Origin: Synaphobranchus kaupii
Taxonomy: Eukaryota > Chordata > Actinopteri > Anguilliformes > Synaphobranchidae
Length of the DNA stretch: 64,000 nucleotides
Direction of reading: 5' to 3'
NCBI GenBank assembly: GCA_029718625.1
Contig: CM056376.1
Coordinates: 95,337,945-95,401,944, forward strand
Shown piece by piece: positions 23,336 to 35,275 of the stretch (its first letter is position 1; every line of letters begins with the position of its first letter). The notes under the pieces are model-generated. The model worked only from the letters and a program-made list of their open reading frames with translations. It was not told the DNA's origin and did no database searches. Position numbers and translations under genes: made by a program.

Positions 23336-24032
23336 ATTGATGTTAAATAATGAAGTGGAGCTCAGGACATGAAGCTCAACTGAATGCAGGAGCGGTGTTT
23401 AGCATGACTTTCAGTAGTACAGACACTGAGGGAGGGTATGGTTATTGTTTTTAATAAATGCTTTTTAAAGCGTTTTTAATAAATACAATTTTTAAAGACA
23501 GAGAGAGAGGGGGAGAAAGGGAAGAGACTCCAACTGTACTACTCAACTTCAAATCAACTACTAACCACAGTCAAGCTTTCAAAAGTATTCACAGAAGCCC
23601 AATATGAACAATAAATCAATTTATTTAATATCAAGCTTAACAATAAAGGTGTATGCAAGCTAGACTTTTGCTATGAGTTTCTCCAATATGATATCGTACC
23701 CATAGACTCAGGTACAATGATGTTTACAGAATATTGTGGTACTGGAGAAATAACTTTTAACCAGCTGTGGGTTTTGCGCACGCCTCTCCTCTAGGTTATG
23801 TATGGCTATATCTACTTTACGCCAAACAAGGCAATTCATATATATTAGAAAAGCAAGAGAAGTCACAGAATGCCCGATTTCCATTTAATTGCACTGGATA
23901 ATTTCCCATTAGATACCTTTTAAAGTTTAATGTTACTAGTCAGATTTATGATGTCATTAACAGAAAATAAAAGACGTTGTCATTACTCTTCCTCCCACTG
24001 GTGACTACTTACTGCTCTCATCAGTGCCTGTG
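23336..24032. other. No gene seen
   Basis: A GA-rich stretch at about 23500-23530 and AT-rich sequence, with no coding frame. Confidence 0.4.
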
Positions 24033-26029
24033 TGTAATGTGGGTGTGACGTGTGAGGTAGGAGGAGCCAAACGCAGCAAGGGGATTCATTAAGCCCTAAG
24101 GCCACTAAGGCGGGAAACCCCGCAGATAAGGAAGGGAGACAAGACATAGAACACATACCAAAGCCACTAACCGGCTCACTGTCACGCGCCAATGAGTAGA
24201 AGCGCAAACGCCAGGTTTCTCAGTAAGAGAACCAAACAAGACGAATGGCACAAAGCACTGGGCTCCCATACTTCTAAGAGCTAAATGACTAAAGAGAGCC
24301 AGAAATAAAACGCCCTGTCTCGATAACGAGACGCATAAGAACAGGCGAATAGCACAATGGCACAAACAAAACACACAGCAAACAAACACTGAAAACTAAT
24401 ACAAATTAGTATACCAGGAGGCGAAAGGAACGGAGATCTAATGTTCCAAGGCTACTCTCAGAAACTCGCAGTCAAACACAGACATGTCCAAAACATCGCC
24501 CAGTCTTCCCTATAGGAAGACATGTACCGAAGGACGACAGAACTACAGTTCCAAACAAAATTGCCAAAACTCCATATACGGAGACAAGTACCAAATAGAG
24601 CGAACAGGACAGCTGTACCGGACATTTACCGGCTAAAAAGACTAACGCGAGATTAGTAGAAAATAACGCCCTGCCTCTAAGTAAAGAGGAATTTAACGAG
24701 GCGAAGGAACAGAGATAACGTTCCATGGCTACTTTCATAAGCTCGCAGTCACATGCAAAGACTAGGAAGCAGGAACAGATAAGAGCCAGGGGAGAAGAGT
24801 CCGGGTAACTACATGCACATAGGCACATACGCCAGGAGGGGAAGAGTCCGGATAACTACATCCACATAGGCAAGTCCCGCATTACTCCAGAAAACTTAAA
24901 GGGGTAAACGCCCGATCTCCCAGGAGAGAGAAACATTTTACAGGCGAGCCGACGGACCACCGTCATCCCATAACTTTACTAGCAAAATGACCAACACAAG
25001 CTTAGTAGAAAATACACGCCCTAGCCTCTCAATAAAAGAGAATGTAACGAGGCGAAATGGAACAGAAAACTAACGTTCCAAGGCTACTTTCAGAGACTCG
25101 CGGTCACACGCAAACATGTAAACAAAAATCGCCCAGTCTCCCTGTGAGGAGAGACGTACCCAAAGGACGAACAGAACTACAGTTCCGAACAAAATCGCCC
25201 AGTCTCCATGCACAAAGACAGGTACCAGAGGACGCACAGAACTACTGTCTGAACAAAATCGCCCAGTCTCCCTGTGAGGAGACGTACCCGAAGGGCGAAC
25301 AGAACTACAGTTCCGAACAAAATCGCCCAGTCCTCCAATAGGAAGACAGATACTGAAGGACGAACAGAACAGCTGTTCCGGACATTTACCGGCTAACGCA
25401 AGCTCAAACGAAAATACACGCCCTGCCTCTAAGAATAAACAAAGCCCTAAAGTCAGTATGATAAAACGCCCTGTCTCTTAGTAAGAAACTACCATACAAA
25501 TACACACAAACAAAGACTCCTCTAGCTTTCACAGAAGACAGCAGACAGAGAGAGGACAAAGAGACAGAAAAGGGCAAAAGATCTAGGCAACAGACAAACA
25601 AAGGCAAGACCAGAAAGCGGAGGCTGAAACGAGCACACAAAAAAGGAATTCAACCTGAAAGCTCAAAGCACAAAGGCAAGTCCCGCAAAACTCCAAAAAA
25701 AGCACAACGGAGCAAAACGGTCTCCTTAAAAACCTAGACCTAATCATACGACTAAAACCTTAAAAGGGCAAAAATAAACTGCACACAAAACAGCACAAAT
25801 AATGCCAAAAAATACACCACAGTACAAACAACAAACAATCAATATCGAAGCCCCGAACGAAGGAAACGGGAGGCTTATATAGCTCTCAGGTGACCCGCAC
25901 AGGTGTGGATGCTGACAGAAGCTCCGCAATTAAAGCAGGGCGGAGCAAGCATCCACCAAAAGGGCAGCACCCTCGCGTGGCCACCGAGGAAAACGACCAC
26001 ATGGGTTAAAAGGGTAGAAACCCACGACA
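24033..26029 (-). repeat. Solo LTR, about 2.0 kb, minus orientation, TSD CTGTG
   Basis: On the minus strand it starts TGTCGTGGG and ends CCACATTACA. It is flanked by CTGTG at 24028-24032 and 26030-26034. It is the same family as 11840-13763: shared blocks include GGTGGCCACGCGAGGG, GATGCTTGCTCCGCCCTGCT near the start and TTGCTGCGTTTGGCTCCTCC near the end. A TATA-like TATATAA (plus-strand complement at 25875-25881) sits about 150 bp in. It contains a 64-66-bp tandem repeat (25130-25388). No internal region; solo LTR. Confidence 0.85.
25130..25388. repeat. Tandem subrepeat inside the solo LTR, 64-66-bp unit, about 4 copies
   Basis: Units begin CGCCCAGTCTCC at 25130, 25196, 25260 and (variant CGCCCAGTCCTCC) 25324. 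Each continues with a GGACGAACAGAACT block. A further, more diverged copy lies near 24500-24600. The other solo LTR shows the related block mainly once and has a different tandem duplication. Confidence 0.85.
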
Positions 26030-26643
26030 CTGTGATTTAAGCCTGTGGCTGCCTCGGACCAGTATACACCAATTCTGCTTGAACTGGACTCACACTATCT
26101 ACACTCCTGCAAAAAAAAATATTTTAATGTGATAGCAGACATTACATGCATTACATAGACTATATGTTCTATACTTTTGGCTACTAGGCCTCATTATTGA
26201 AATTTAATTTTTTTCAAGTTTTATGGCATCCATTGCACTTATCGAAAATATCATACATTGACTGTCTTACACAGACACCTTCTCTCCAGTGGTACTGGTG
26301 TGTGTGTGTGTGTGTGTGTGTGTGTACACCAAAAATTGCTCTTTTTCACTCCTCTACTAATTTTGTGAGTGCTACCCTACTGAAAGGTAACTGTTGTTAG
26401 CTTCACTTGGACAATTGCGTATTCATGACTAAAGAGGAGTTGTGAGCCTTTCATATGGATGTGCAAGTAGTTGACGTGAGTTGTTAATAGATTAATTTGT
26501 CATCGCATCCCATGTGTTTAATCATTGCGTATGATTTTCCCATGCTAGAAGAGATCAAAAATAGTTTATTAATTTCACAGCCATTCTGAAAGAAAATCTA
26601 GGTACTCTAAGTGCTTCTGGATAAGCTTCTTCAGCAGCTGCCT
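26030..26643. other. No gene seen; (GT)n at about 26298-26325
   Basis: AT-rich intergenic sequence with a short GT microsatellite; nothing else supportable. Confidence 0.5.
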
Positions 26644-27457
26644 TGTTATGACCTTGGTTGTATGTTGGAGTATGCTTTGCTCCTGTTTATTTGTAGCAAG
26701 TTTCTTTCAGGTCCATCTCTGCCACCGTCCTACGTCACCCTAAGTACACCTAGGAACTGCACCTACAAACCTACGCCCCCTTCTGCCCGATTGGACCATT
26801 CCACTTTGAAAAGACACGCCTTCCATCGCTCGAGAGACCAGATTCTCATTTGGTATTGGTTACCTTTGATTTTGATTGCGATAACATATGCCATTTGTTT
26901 GTTTTCTCGACTCTGATTTTTGCCTAACCCCCTTTTGCTCTATTCGCTGATTATGAATGTATGACCCTTACTGCTATTTTTCTAAACACTGATTTTTGCG
27001 TATTCCTTTCTTGATCTATTCGCCAATTGTGTATGACCCTATCACTCGTCTCTTGACTCCGACTTATGCCTATCCCCTTTGTTCTGGTTGCTTTTGTAGA
27101 TTATTGTAAATATTTTATACGTATAGAGTTGTGTAAAATATTTGTGTTTGTATATATTGGTGTTCACTGGTGAATGTTGGGACTGAGGGAGTCTGACGCC
27201 ATTTCTTTTTGTTACCCCACCGTTTTCACTCTGTTTATGACAGATAATGAGTCATGGAAGAAGTGTGTATTTATTTTCTTTTCTGTTGGTAGGTTAGGTG
27301 GACACATTCCCCTCTCAGGCAGTGTGTGTTTGTTTCTTATTTTGGCCTTGTCAACTCCTGAAGTTTATCCCAATAAATTCCCAACAATTGCATTTTATAG
27401 AGTTTCTTTCTCGCTTCTTTCTACTGTTACGGTCCAACCCTAGACCGGGTTGTAACA
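26644..27457 (+). repeat. Solo LTR of another retroelement family, TSD GCCT
   Basis: Starts TGTTATGACC, ends GTTGTAACA. The 4-bp flank GCCT is repeated at 26640-26643 and 27458-27461. AATAAA occurs at about 27373. There is no partner LTR or coding interior, so it is a solo LTR of a Ty3/gypsy- or retrovirus-like family that I cannot name. It contains one copy of a 27-bp exact match to 30167-30193. Confidence 0.6.
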
Positions 27458-27642
27458 GCCTTAAGTCAAAATGAGATTTGACCCAAGAGGCACTGAGACA
27501 AGAACGACTAGTTCTTAATATGAACATGTGTATCCCTTGGTCAACACAGATTTTCCATGGAGGTGTGTTAAGACTGAAATAGATAACAGATGCCTAGACA
27601 TGTAATTTTTTAAGGTGTATTTCTTCCCTCTCATCTATTTTT

Positions 27643-27803
<161 letters not shown>

Positions 27804-28086
27804 GGCTTGCCATGGTCCCCAGAGCTCGTTCTTACTGGCATTTTTATTCAGAGAAGGGCAGATCACAATGCTCCACACAGAGATATTTGATTTCCGGCCG
27901 CGGTGATCAGAGCAAGCCCACTTGCTGATGAATGTGTCTCCCTGTCTGTGAATGACTCCTACACACATCAGGAATAATTTTCAATTTCCTTACGCCTGTC
28001 TTGCTCTGCTTGCTACAATCGATTGCCATTCTTTATTTAGTTAGAGAGCAAAGGAGCCCAGGCTGGCTGAAGATCTCTGATCTCTT

Positions 28087-28105
28087 CCCCCCCCCCCCCC
28101 CCCCC
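28087..28105. repeat. Poly(C) run of about 19 bp
   Basis: Uninterrupted C tract after TCTCTT; prone to assembly or sequencing error. Confidence 0.9.
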
Positions 28106-28926
28106 TCCACATTGGTTTCTTTCCTTTATTTGATGCACAGAGCCCTTGTTAGTGTCAATTTTGAGATGTGCTGTTCACTATTCTCTTCCCCCATTTTTTT
28201 TGTTGCAATTTTTTAATGATCTCTCATTTGGGGTCATGATGCCTATTGCTACCTTAGAACTGCTTTATTGTCTGCACCACCATTGAAATGTTTGAAATCG
28301 CGTTTTCCAGCACAAATTAATATCCAAACACTGACATGCTTTGGTGCCAAGATATATTCAGTCCTGGTTTGCGAGGCTATTTGTATACAAGTTGAGACAT
28401 CCGAGTAGAGATTTTCTAATGATTGAAATTTGCATTTTTATGAGTAGCATTATCAGCCTGTCATGATATTTTTCCTGTCAGGCTCTGAACACATTTGTTG
28501 TAGCTACCAAATAATTCATTAGCACCAGAATAAACATGTGTTTATATTCTTCCTCTAATTTACACAGTGTAACAGTGGAACATTTTGCTTTCATGGCTGG
28601 CCCTGAGTTGATTACAGGCAAATATACAAAGTTTATCATGTATTGCAGTAAATAAATACTTGCAGAAAGTTTTAGTAGGAGACAGCTTTTGTTCAAGACC
28701 TTTACAAGCAAAGGTAGATCAGCTTACCTGGGGGAAACAAATATACTACGAAAGGGAAGTATGAAATTTTGGCACAGGAAAAATCTTAATAATAAAAGTC
28801 TTAAAGCCCCTCTGAAATGTAGTCAATGGGATGTTGTAAAATTTGTGAGATGCAATCCTCATAATGTAGTACAACAAACCAGGAGAACAGCGTTATAAAA
28901 ATGTACTAATTTTAAGGTAGCTATGA

Positions 28927-28996
<70 letters not shown>
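28927..28996. repeat. (ATT)n microsatellite
   Basis: ATT repeats over about 70 bp with one GTT variant. Confidence 0.97.
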
Positions 28997-28997
<1 letters not shown>

Positions 28998-30166
28998 AGC
29001 TGTTGTTGTTAGTATACATTTTATTTTATGGCACTTTTCATTCTGAGAGAATCTTAAAGTACAGAAGAATAAATAAAATGATGTCAAAATGAAATGGAGG
29101 AATAATGCTAAAGGAACATATAACATACAAACCTTTATCAAATCCAGAACATAAAAGATGCATTTCAATTTTGTGTAATTCAATCATACTTTAATGTTCT
29201 TGGATTTTGTTTTCTTTCCTTTTTGCCATCATTGCCAGATGCAGAGGTTTTCACCATCAGTAAAGTTATGAAAGTTGCAGGATTAATACATCAGATTCAC
29301 TGGAACATAAACATTGTGAAACAGTGAGACTACTGTCATTCCTGCGCGTGAAGATGCCCTCAGCACATTCTGAAACATTTTTGGACGGAATAGTGTATAA
29401 TTACACTCTTTACAGCCATGTACAGATCCTTTGAGTGCTTCATAAAAAATAAAACAAAATGTAAAAAAACCTGTTAACCAGGTTGTCTTCTTGTACTAAG
29501 TACATCATGAGAAAATCTCCCGGATCGCTCGCATCATCTAAATTATTTATTTTCTTGAGTTATCTTTTTGGCGTGTCTCCACTGATGGCTGTAAAATCTT
29601 CTGCGTACAAAACTGTTTCGAAAGTTTTTAGAGCAGCAAATGAAGGGCAGACTTAATGTATCCACCAGCTGCACCCGTACCACTGCTTGTCATTGCATTC
29701 ATAAACTTTTACTACCGCAACCAATGCTTTATATTTTTTGAGATAATGGGTTGGGACAGGATGTGCTCCCAGGGGAGAAAATACAAGTAACCAAAATGAG
29801 AAGAGGCCAAATTGCCTTCAAGACATTTTTACTGCTGCAGGGGTATCACCTTTTATAATCTGCAAAGAAATACACATGAAACACTTTTACCAGACTGTAA
29901 AGAATCCTTCCTCTCAGGCTGAGCCCAAGGACCAGGCCTCACCTTTATGAAGAGCGTGCAGTTGTTACCTGTGAGTAATATTAATCATTTCAGTGCACAA
30001 CTGCAGTGCACAATATAAAATAAAACCACACACTCTTCCAGAAAGTGGAATAGCATTGCCTACTGCATATACATTTAATATGACAATTTATAATTATACG
30101 AGCTGAATATTCAACAACAGTTATTCAGATTACTGTTTCTTGCTTGTGGAGACAACAGCTGGTCCC
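28997..30166. other. No gene seen
   Basis: AT-rich non-coding sequence; no repeat boundary recognised. Confidence 0.4.
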
Positions 30167-30224
30167 CACCTAGGAACTGCACCTACAAACCTAACAATTT
30201 TATCACAGGGTGGGAAAAAGCCCT

Positions 30225-31041
30225 TTATCCACTCCGGACAATGATCAGAGGTAATGTTTCCTGATCCACAAAATAATTCAGTAGTTCTAAAATAGTTCTA
30301 TCTATGAGACACACTGCATAAATACCTGCATTGGTGCTTGACATTTTGCCACATGGATTTATCATGTTTATCAAATTCAGACCTGTGCCATTAGCACTCT
30401 TCACTGCTCCTTTTGTGCCTTCTTGTTTAGCTACGCAATTCTGAAAGAATAGCAGACGCAATCGATGTCAGTTCTTCAATACTGCCACAAACTCTTATTT
30501 TCTTATTTTCCACTTCAGCACTACCCGTAGCTCCTTTCCATGTCCACCTGTGTATCAGATAATAACTCCATAAGGCAAAACATTGTACCTTCACTTTGAG
30601 CATCGGGTGTGTGGATATACGTCCATTTTATATAATTCCACATCTTTAAACCTAATTTAAAATCAATCAATTGATGTATTATTTCTAAAGCATCATTTCC
30701 TATCCCTGGTCCTAACTGAGTCTTCTGGTCTAGGGATTTGAGCTGTTGATTGAACACTGCTCTGCTTATTTGTTCTATATTAAAAGATAATAAGGATATT
30801 TCCAAAGGGGTGCGTGTACCAGAAGGGTACAATTAAAGGCGAGGTATATATGTTTTTTAATCTGCCAGCTACTGCTGTGTTGCGATGTACACCGCTGTGT
30901 GATCATTGGATTTTTTAAGCTTTGAATCCAATATAGGAAAACTGTGTCTTGAGTTGAAGTTTTAAAACTAGTACATTTCACTGTTTTGAGGCGAATCATT
31001 AGAAAGCATATATGGTGCATATCATGAGAATGTTCTGTCAC
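30225..31041 (-). pseudogene. Decayed protein-coding region of unknown origin, in three overlapping minus-strand frames
   Basis: Three adjoining minus-strand open segments (30775-31041, 30521-30832 and 30225-30461) follow one another. At each border the next frame continues with protein-like composition, suggesting one intronless coding sequence broken by frameshifts and stops. A stop near 30521-30523 is bypassed by a shift into a frame that reads open to about 30427. The middle part has the words GPGIGNDALEIIHQLI and YIKWTYIHTPDAQSEG; the downstream part has NGTGLNLINMINPCGK and ILELLNYFVDQETLPLI. I do not recognise the family. Candidates are an endogenised viral gene or a processed host pseudogene. 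It is not part of any LTR element I can delimit. Confidence 0.4.
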
Positions 31042-33204
31042 AATAACGTTTCATGTGATGTGTTACATGGCTTGATCATTTTAGTCGTATAGTACTGGGG
31101 AAAAACAGTGAATTGATCAACTCGTTCCTTTTAATCCATTATGTACCAATTGGAGGAACTAATTTGTTTAGGGGATGAAGGTACCTGAACAAGGTTGAGT
31201 TTGTATCTGGCAATGACACACCAATCATATGAATATTTATTTCACAAATAACTAATGGCACATACCCATCAACAGATCATTGAGGAGTTAACAGGTTAAT
31301 TATATTACTTTGATTAAGAGCTACACATTGTGCCCTGGAAACAGTGGTCTGAAGCATGCCATTCTAATATCTAATGCAGATGACTATTAGTGACCCTTCT
31401 CTTATTTGGATTGCAAGTAGTGAGGCCATGATGGATCCAGTATCTCTAGGTTGGAGGACTGACAGTTTTGGCAAAGCTGAAAACTTTTCCTAATAGAATC
31501 GTTTAGGGATATTTTGATTTGCCTTTTAAAGGCACCACAGTATGTCATGACACACAGACAGTATAATTATATATATGCCGCATATGTATTTTTCCATCCG
31601 TCAATCTTCTGTCTGATGTAGTTATAACAGTGGTGGGGGACAGAGCCCAGTTGTACAAAGAAATCAATGATGCTTGGTTTTGCAAGAAATACAGACTATA
31701 ATGAATGGCAGAGATTGGAAATGGAATAGCCATTTTTATTATAAAGTTGCCAAACTGAATTTCACTTGAGTATTTCAGAATAAATGCCATTCCATTTACC
31801 AACAAACTAAAAAAAACAGGGTTTGAGTGAGGGATAACAGTTGTTGGGAATGCGACACTGTGTACTGTGGGCAGGAACATCCCCACACCTGAGTTGCCTA
31901 GCTTTAGGTGTCCGGTAAAATGGCCAGTTGACCTTTAAACCTCTTCTTGAATCTCAAGGACTCCAACAGGCATAAAAAAATAAAGCAAGGAACAGGCAAC
32001 AGTTCCTGAAGACCCACCCAGTCTGTGACCTGCTTGGTTGGCGTGCAAGACATTCAGAAATGTTTTTGACAGCTAATGTGCGTGTGGATCTAAGACCGTG
32101 CACAGTCACACAGTGTTTGGTGATATTTTATTTTGTTTACTTAAAATCTGCTGCCCTTTTCCTGTTCTTACCGGATGACCTGTGGCAACTGCAATCCAAA
32201 ATGGCATCCAGTGTTCTCTCTTGGGTTAAACCAGTCAACTGATCTCCCCAACCATAGTGTTTAGAAAACTGTCGGAAAGGTAACCTTTCCTTTAACCTAA
32301 TGTGAACCTTTTTTTTGTTGACAGTAGCTGCAGTAGCTCTGCATGGAATTGCAAGACTTCTGCTGAAAGGGGAAAATAAATGACACAATGCAGCAATGGA
32401 GCTTTGCAAGGTTATTTTCCAAACATTTTAATTTTTCACACTAATTTTTCAGGCTTCAGGCAGATTTTTTCATGCTTATTCGACCATGACATTTGTATGT
32501 TTTACAGAGGTTTTTATTTTAGAAGGCACAGAAAACCTCAATTAATACCTAGCCACTGCCATTTAAAATAACTTATCGTGCGTGAATTAATTTTATCATG
32601 GTCTGACCACTTCAAATGTCGCAAATGTCCAACTTTTCTAGTGCCTAAATGCTATTCTGATTTGCAGAATGTACATGTTTACAGAGCAATTGGCCAGTCT
32701 TACAAGCCTCACAGATGCAAAAGAATGACCCAATTTGACAGTCAGCCGAGAGGGACTTCTTAAAATAGAAAGGGAAACCCCACCATTGTTCACCAGCGCT
32801 ATGTGTCTGCAGGCTCAGTTCAGAAGATGACAAATGTCACTGAACTGGGTGGAAATAAATGCACCCAACAACAACCCTGTACTTCCCGCTGTTCCGTGTC
32901 CTGTACAATGGAATGTCTCGCCCGGCAGGATCAGAGCCAGCCAAAGACACATCAGCATTAAATTCCTTTGATTACATTCCACGCTGCGGGCACAACAGCC
33001 AAGCATGAATCCTCTTTATTACCAAGTTCTTTTTTTCTGCAATTTTTTTGCTTCCTGGTAGATATAGCAAATTAAAATACATTTGTGAAACATCCATCCG
33101 GAGGCAACATCACACTTTTTGAAATTTCTTTCTTTTCTTCAGAATTACGTGGTCAGAAATAAAGTGACAGCCAGCACACATCTATTCTTATGTGTTAAGA
33201 GACC
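31042..33204. other. No gene seen
   Basis: No supported gene or repeat. Open frames at 31545-31886 (minus) and 32060-32242 (plus) have no coding character or splice context. Confidence 0.4.
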
Positions 33205-33300
33205 AATGTGTTCGGCTCAGTGGCTCAGCTGGTAAATGCACCCACCAAGTGCAGGTTGGGTCCAACAATAAAACTCAGCTTTGTCCATAGTAAACTATGA
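33205..33300 (+). repeat. tRNA-like SINE head fragment
   Basis: The sequence GGCTCAGTGGCTCAGCTGG contains a good pol III A box (TGGCTCAGCTGG). A degraded B box (GGTTGGGTCC) follows about 35 bp later. It cannot fold into a complete tRNA cloverleaf, so it is better read as a SINE fragment than as a tRNA gene. Confidence 0.4.
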
Positions 33301-34506
33301 CAGATTCATTATGGGCTATGAAATACATGAAACACTGCTGTTGCTTCTGATAGTTCACTTTTATCGCAGGTGTATCACCAGGCAATAGATGAACAAATGC
33401 ATCATTGTCTCAATTTCTGTTGTCTGTCATAGTGCTGGAGCTCCTCCAAACTGAATGGTCATTACAACATGTTATAATATAACTCAATTCGAATAAAAGA
33501 AATGTCAATCGCACACATACACAAAAACCAGCTGTGACACACCATAGCAGCATTTTAAGGTCAATTTCAAGTTGAAGAAAAAATACTTCCCTGTTGGTCA
33601 CACATAAAAAATACGCTACTGACACACCACTGTGTAGGATAGTGCAGGTCTTGCTGTGCTCAAAAATAATATTTAAAAACAGAAAAATATTCCCCCTGTA
33701 GGGGCATTATTAGTGACAGATTCACATTTCAGCTCTTTCTGTGTCTTTCACTGCTTTGTCCAACCCAGCAATGCAATCACTTAGGTTAATTAGTTTCAAT
33801 TAAGATGGCACAAACTGGCACTCAGTCTAAGGAATTGCTAATAAGCTTATTTAGAGACATAAAAAAACTGAAATTGAAATACTGAGTTTCTCCTCTGGAT
33901 TCTCCTCCACCTGCCCTGCACAAAAATCTTCTCATCAAAGGAGACAGCCGACAAATTATATGAAATAGCCTATCTATATGAGTGCACTCACAGCATAATG
34001 AAAATGAAATAAACTGCAAATATAATTATGCGCTGTCTGCAGAGAATTACTGTATGGAATAGATGAGGGAAAATTGATAATGTGGCATCTGTTTTCAGAT
34101 AAATAAACACATTTTATGTTGCAGTGCAGTGTAACATAATTCTATGTACGGAAAAGGATTTCTGGCATCTGTGATGAAATCATATATACTGTATAATGAA
34201 TCATTGCTTATATGCCAAAAAGGATTGAAACCCCCACCCTTGGCGAGTGGTAGAGCTCAACAGGTAGCAGGTATTTCAGCAAAGGGGTGTTCGATCTGAG
34301 GTAGCACTGCATTTTAAGGGCACCAAACACAGAGCTGCAGTAACATGCATTGTGAGAGCACTCTATAATGATGGTTCTGCGACGAATGTTCACTGCAACC
34401 CTAAGCCAAGTAACACACCTGAGGAGCTGATGTTGAGGCTTTCCAGACCTGACCATTTAAAACCATTTAAAACTACCTTCGAACATGGTGGTGCACATCT
34501 GAACAC
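33301..34506. other. No gene seen
   Basis: AT-rich sequence up to the left target duplication of the retrotransposon; nothing supportable. Confidence 0.4.
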
Positions 34507-34511
34507 CAACT

Positions 34512-35264
34512 TGTAATGGGAGTGGCTGGGTCGGAGGACCAAGCGCGACCGTCAGGGATTCTAAAAGTGTAGGTACTAACCCCTACACCACTAAAGCAGA
34601 CAGATCTGCACTGGAAAGGGTAAACAAACAGTGGGAAACAAAACCTCCCGGCGTAAGCCAAAAATAAAGCAACCCCAAACGAGGGCGAACTCGAGAAACG
34701 CGAGTAATCAATAACAAAAGAATCTCACACTCTTTAACGAGTAAACAAATAACAAAATAACCTAACGCTCCTTAACGAGGAGCGAATACAGGAGGACAGA
34801 AAAAACAAACAAAAGAAACACCCTGAAGAAATGGGCGAGAGAAGGGGGAGAAACTAAAGCCTGTTACCTACAGCTCTAAGGGAGAACGAGCTGAACAAAA
34901 GGCAACAGGTAGGAGAGTATAACGGATGAAGATAGAAAGAAAAGGAAAAACCAAAATAAATCCTTCTTCTAACTCTAATAGGACTTGCTGCGTTTCCTAT
35001 TCGTGCGAACCAGAATAGCAGCGAACGAATCTAATACCTTTACCGACCTCCTTGTCAATATAACAACGACAACATGGAAGCGTCGAAAATGCGGAAGTGC
35101 TGGCTATTTATAACCGGCAGGAAATCCAAAACAGGTGAAAGAAATAATTGCCGGGCGAGATTCAAACAACGAAACGGAGGCGGAAAAAATCCGATAGAGC
35201 GTTCAAAAGACGCCAAAAGAAAAACCGAACGCAGAAACAACAGCGGCTGCCAGAAACCATGACA
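34512..35264 (-). repeat. 3' LTR of the complete element
   Basis: 753 bp, TG...CA ends on the minus strand, identical by eye to the LTR at 39872-40624. TATA box TATAAATA is the complement of 35105-35112. No AATAAA was seen on the transcribed strand, so the polyadenylation signal is a variant or lies elsewhere. Confidence 0.97.
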
Positions 35265-35265
35265 G

Positions 35266-35273
35266 GACCCCCC
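35266..35273 (-). promoter_or_regulatory. Polypurine tract (plus-strand DNA primer site)
   Basis: Read on the minus strand, two tandem TAG stops of pol run into AGTAGGGGGG followed by TCC and then the 3' LTR. The G-rich tract in this position primes second-strand DNA synthesis in LTR elements. The same tract precedes the degenerate LTR at 1739. Confidence 0.7.
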
Positions 35274-35275
35274 TA

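Noticed and set aside
24472..25341. 118- and 94-codon frames
   Set aside because: They lie inside the solo LTR 24033-26029 and include its tandem subrepeats; repetition explains the open frame.
33205..33275. Possible tRNA gene
   Set aside because: The A box is good but the B box is degraded and no complete acceptor stem pairs; better read as a SINE head.
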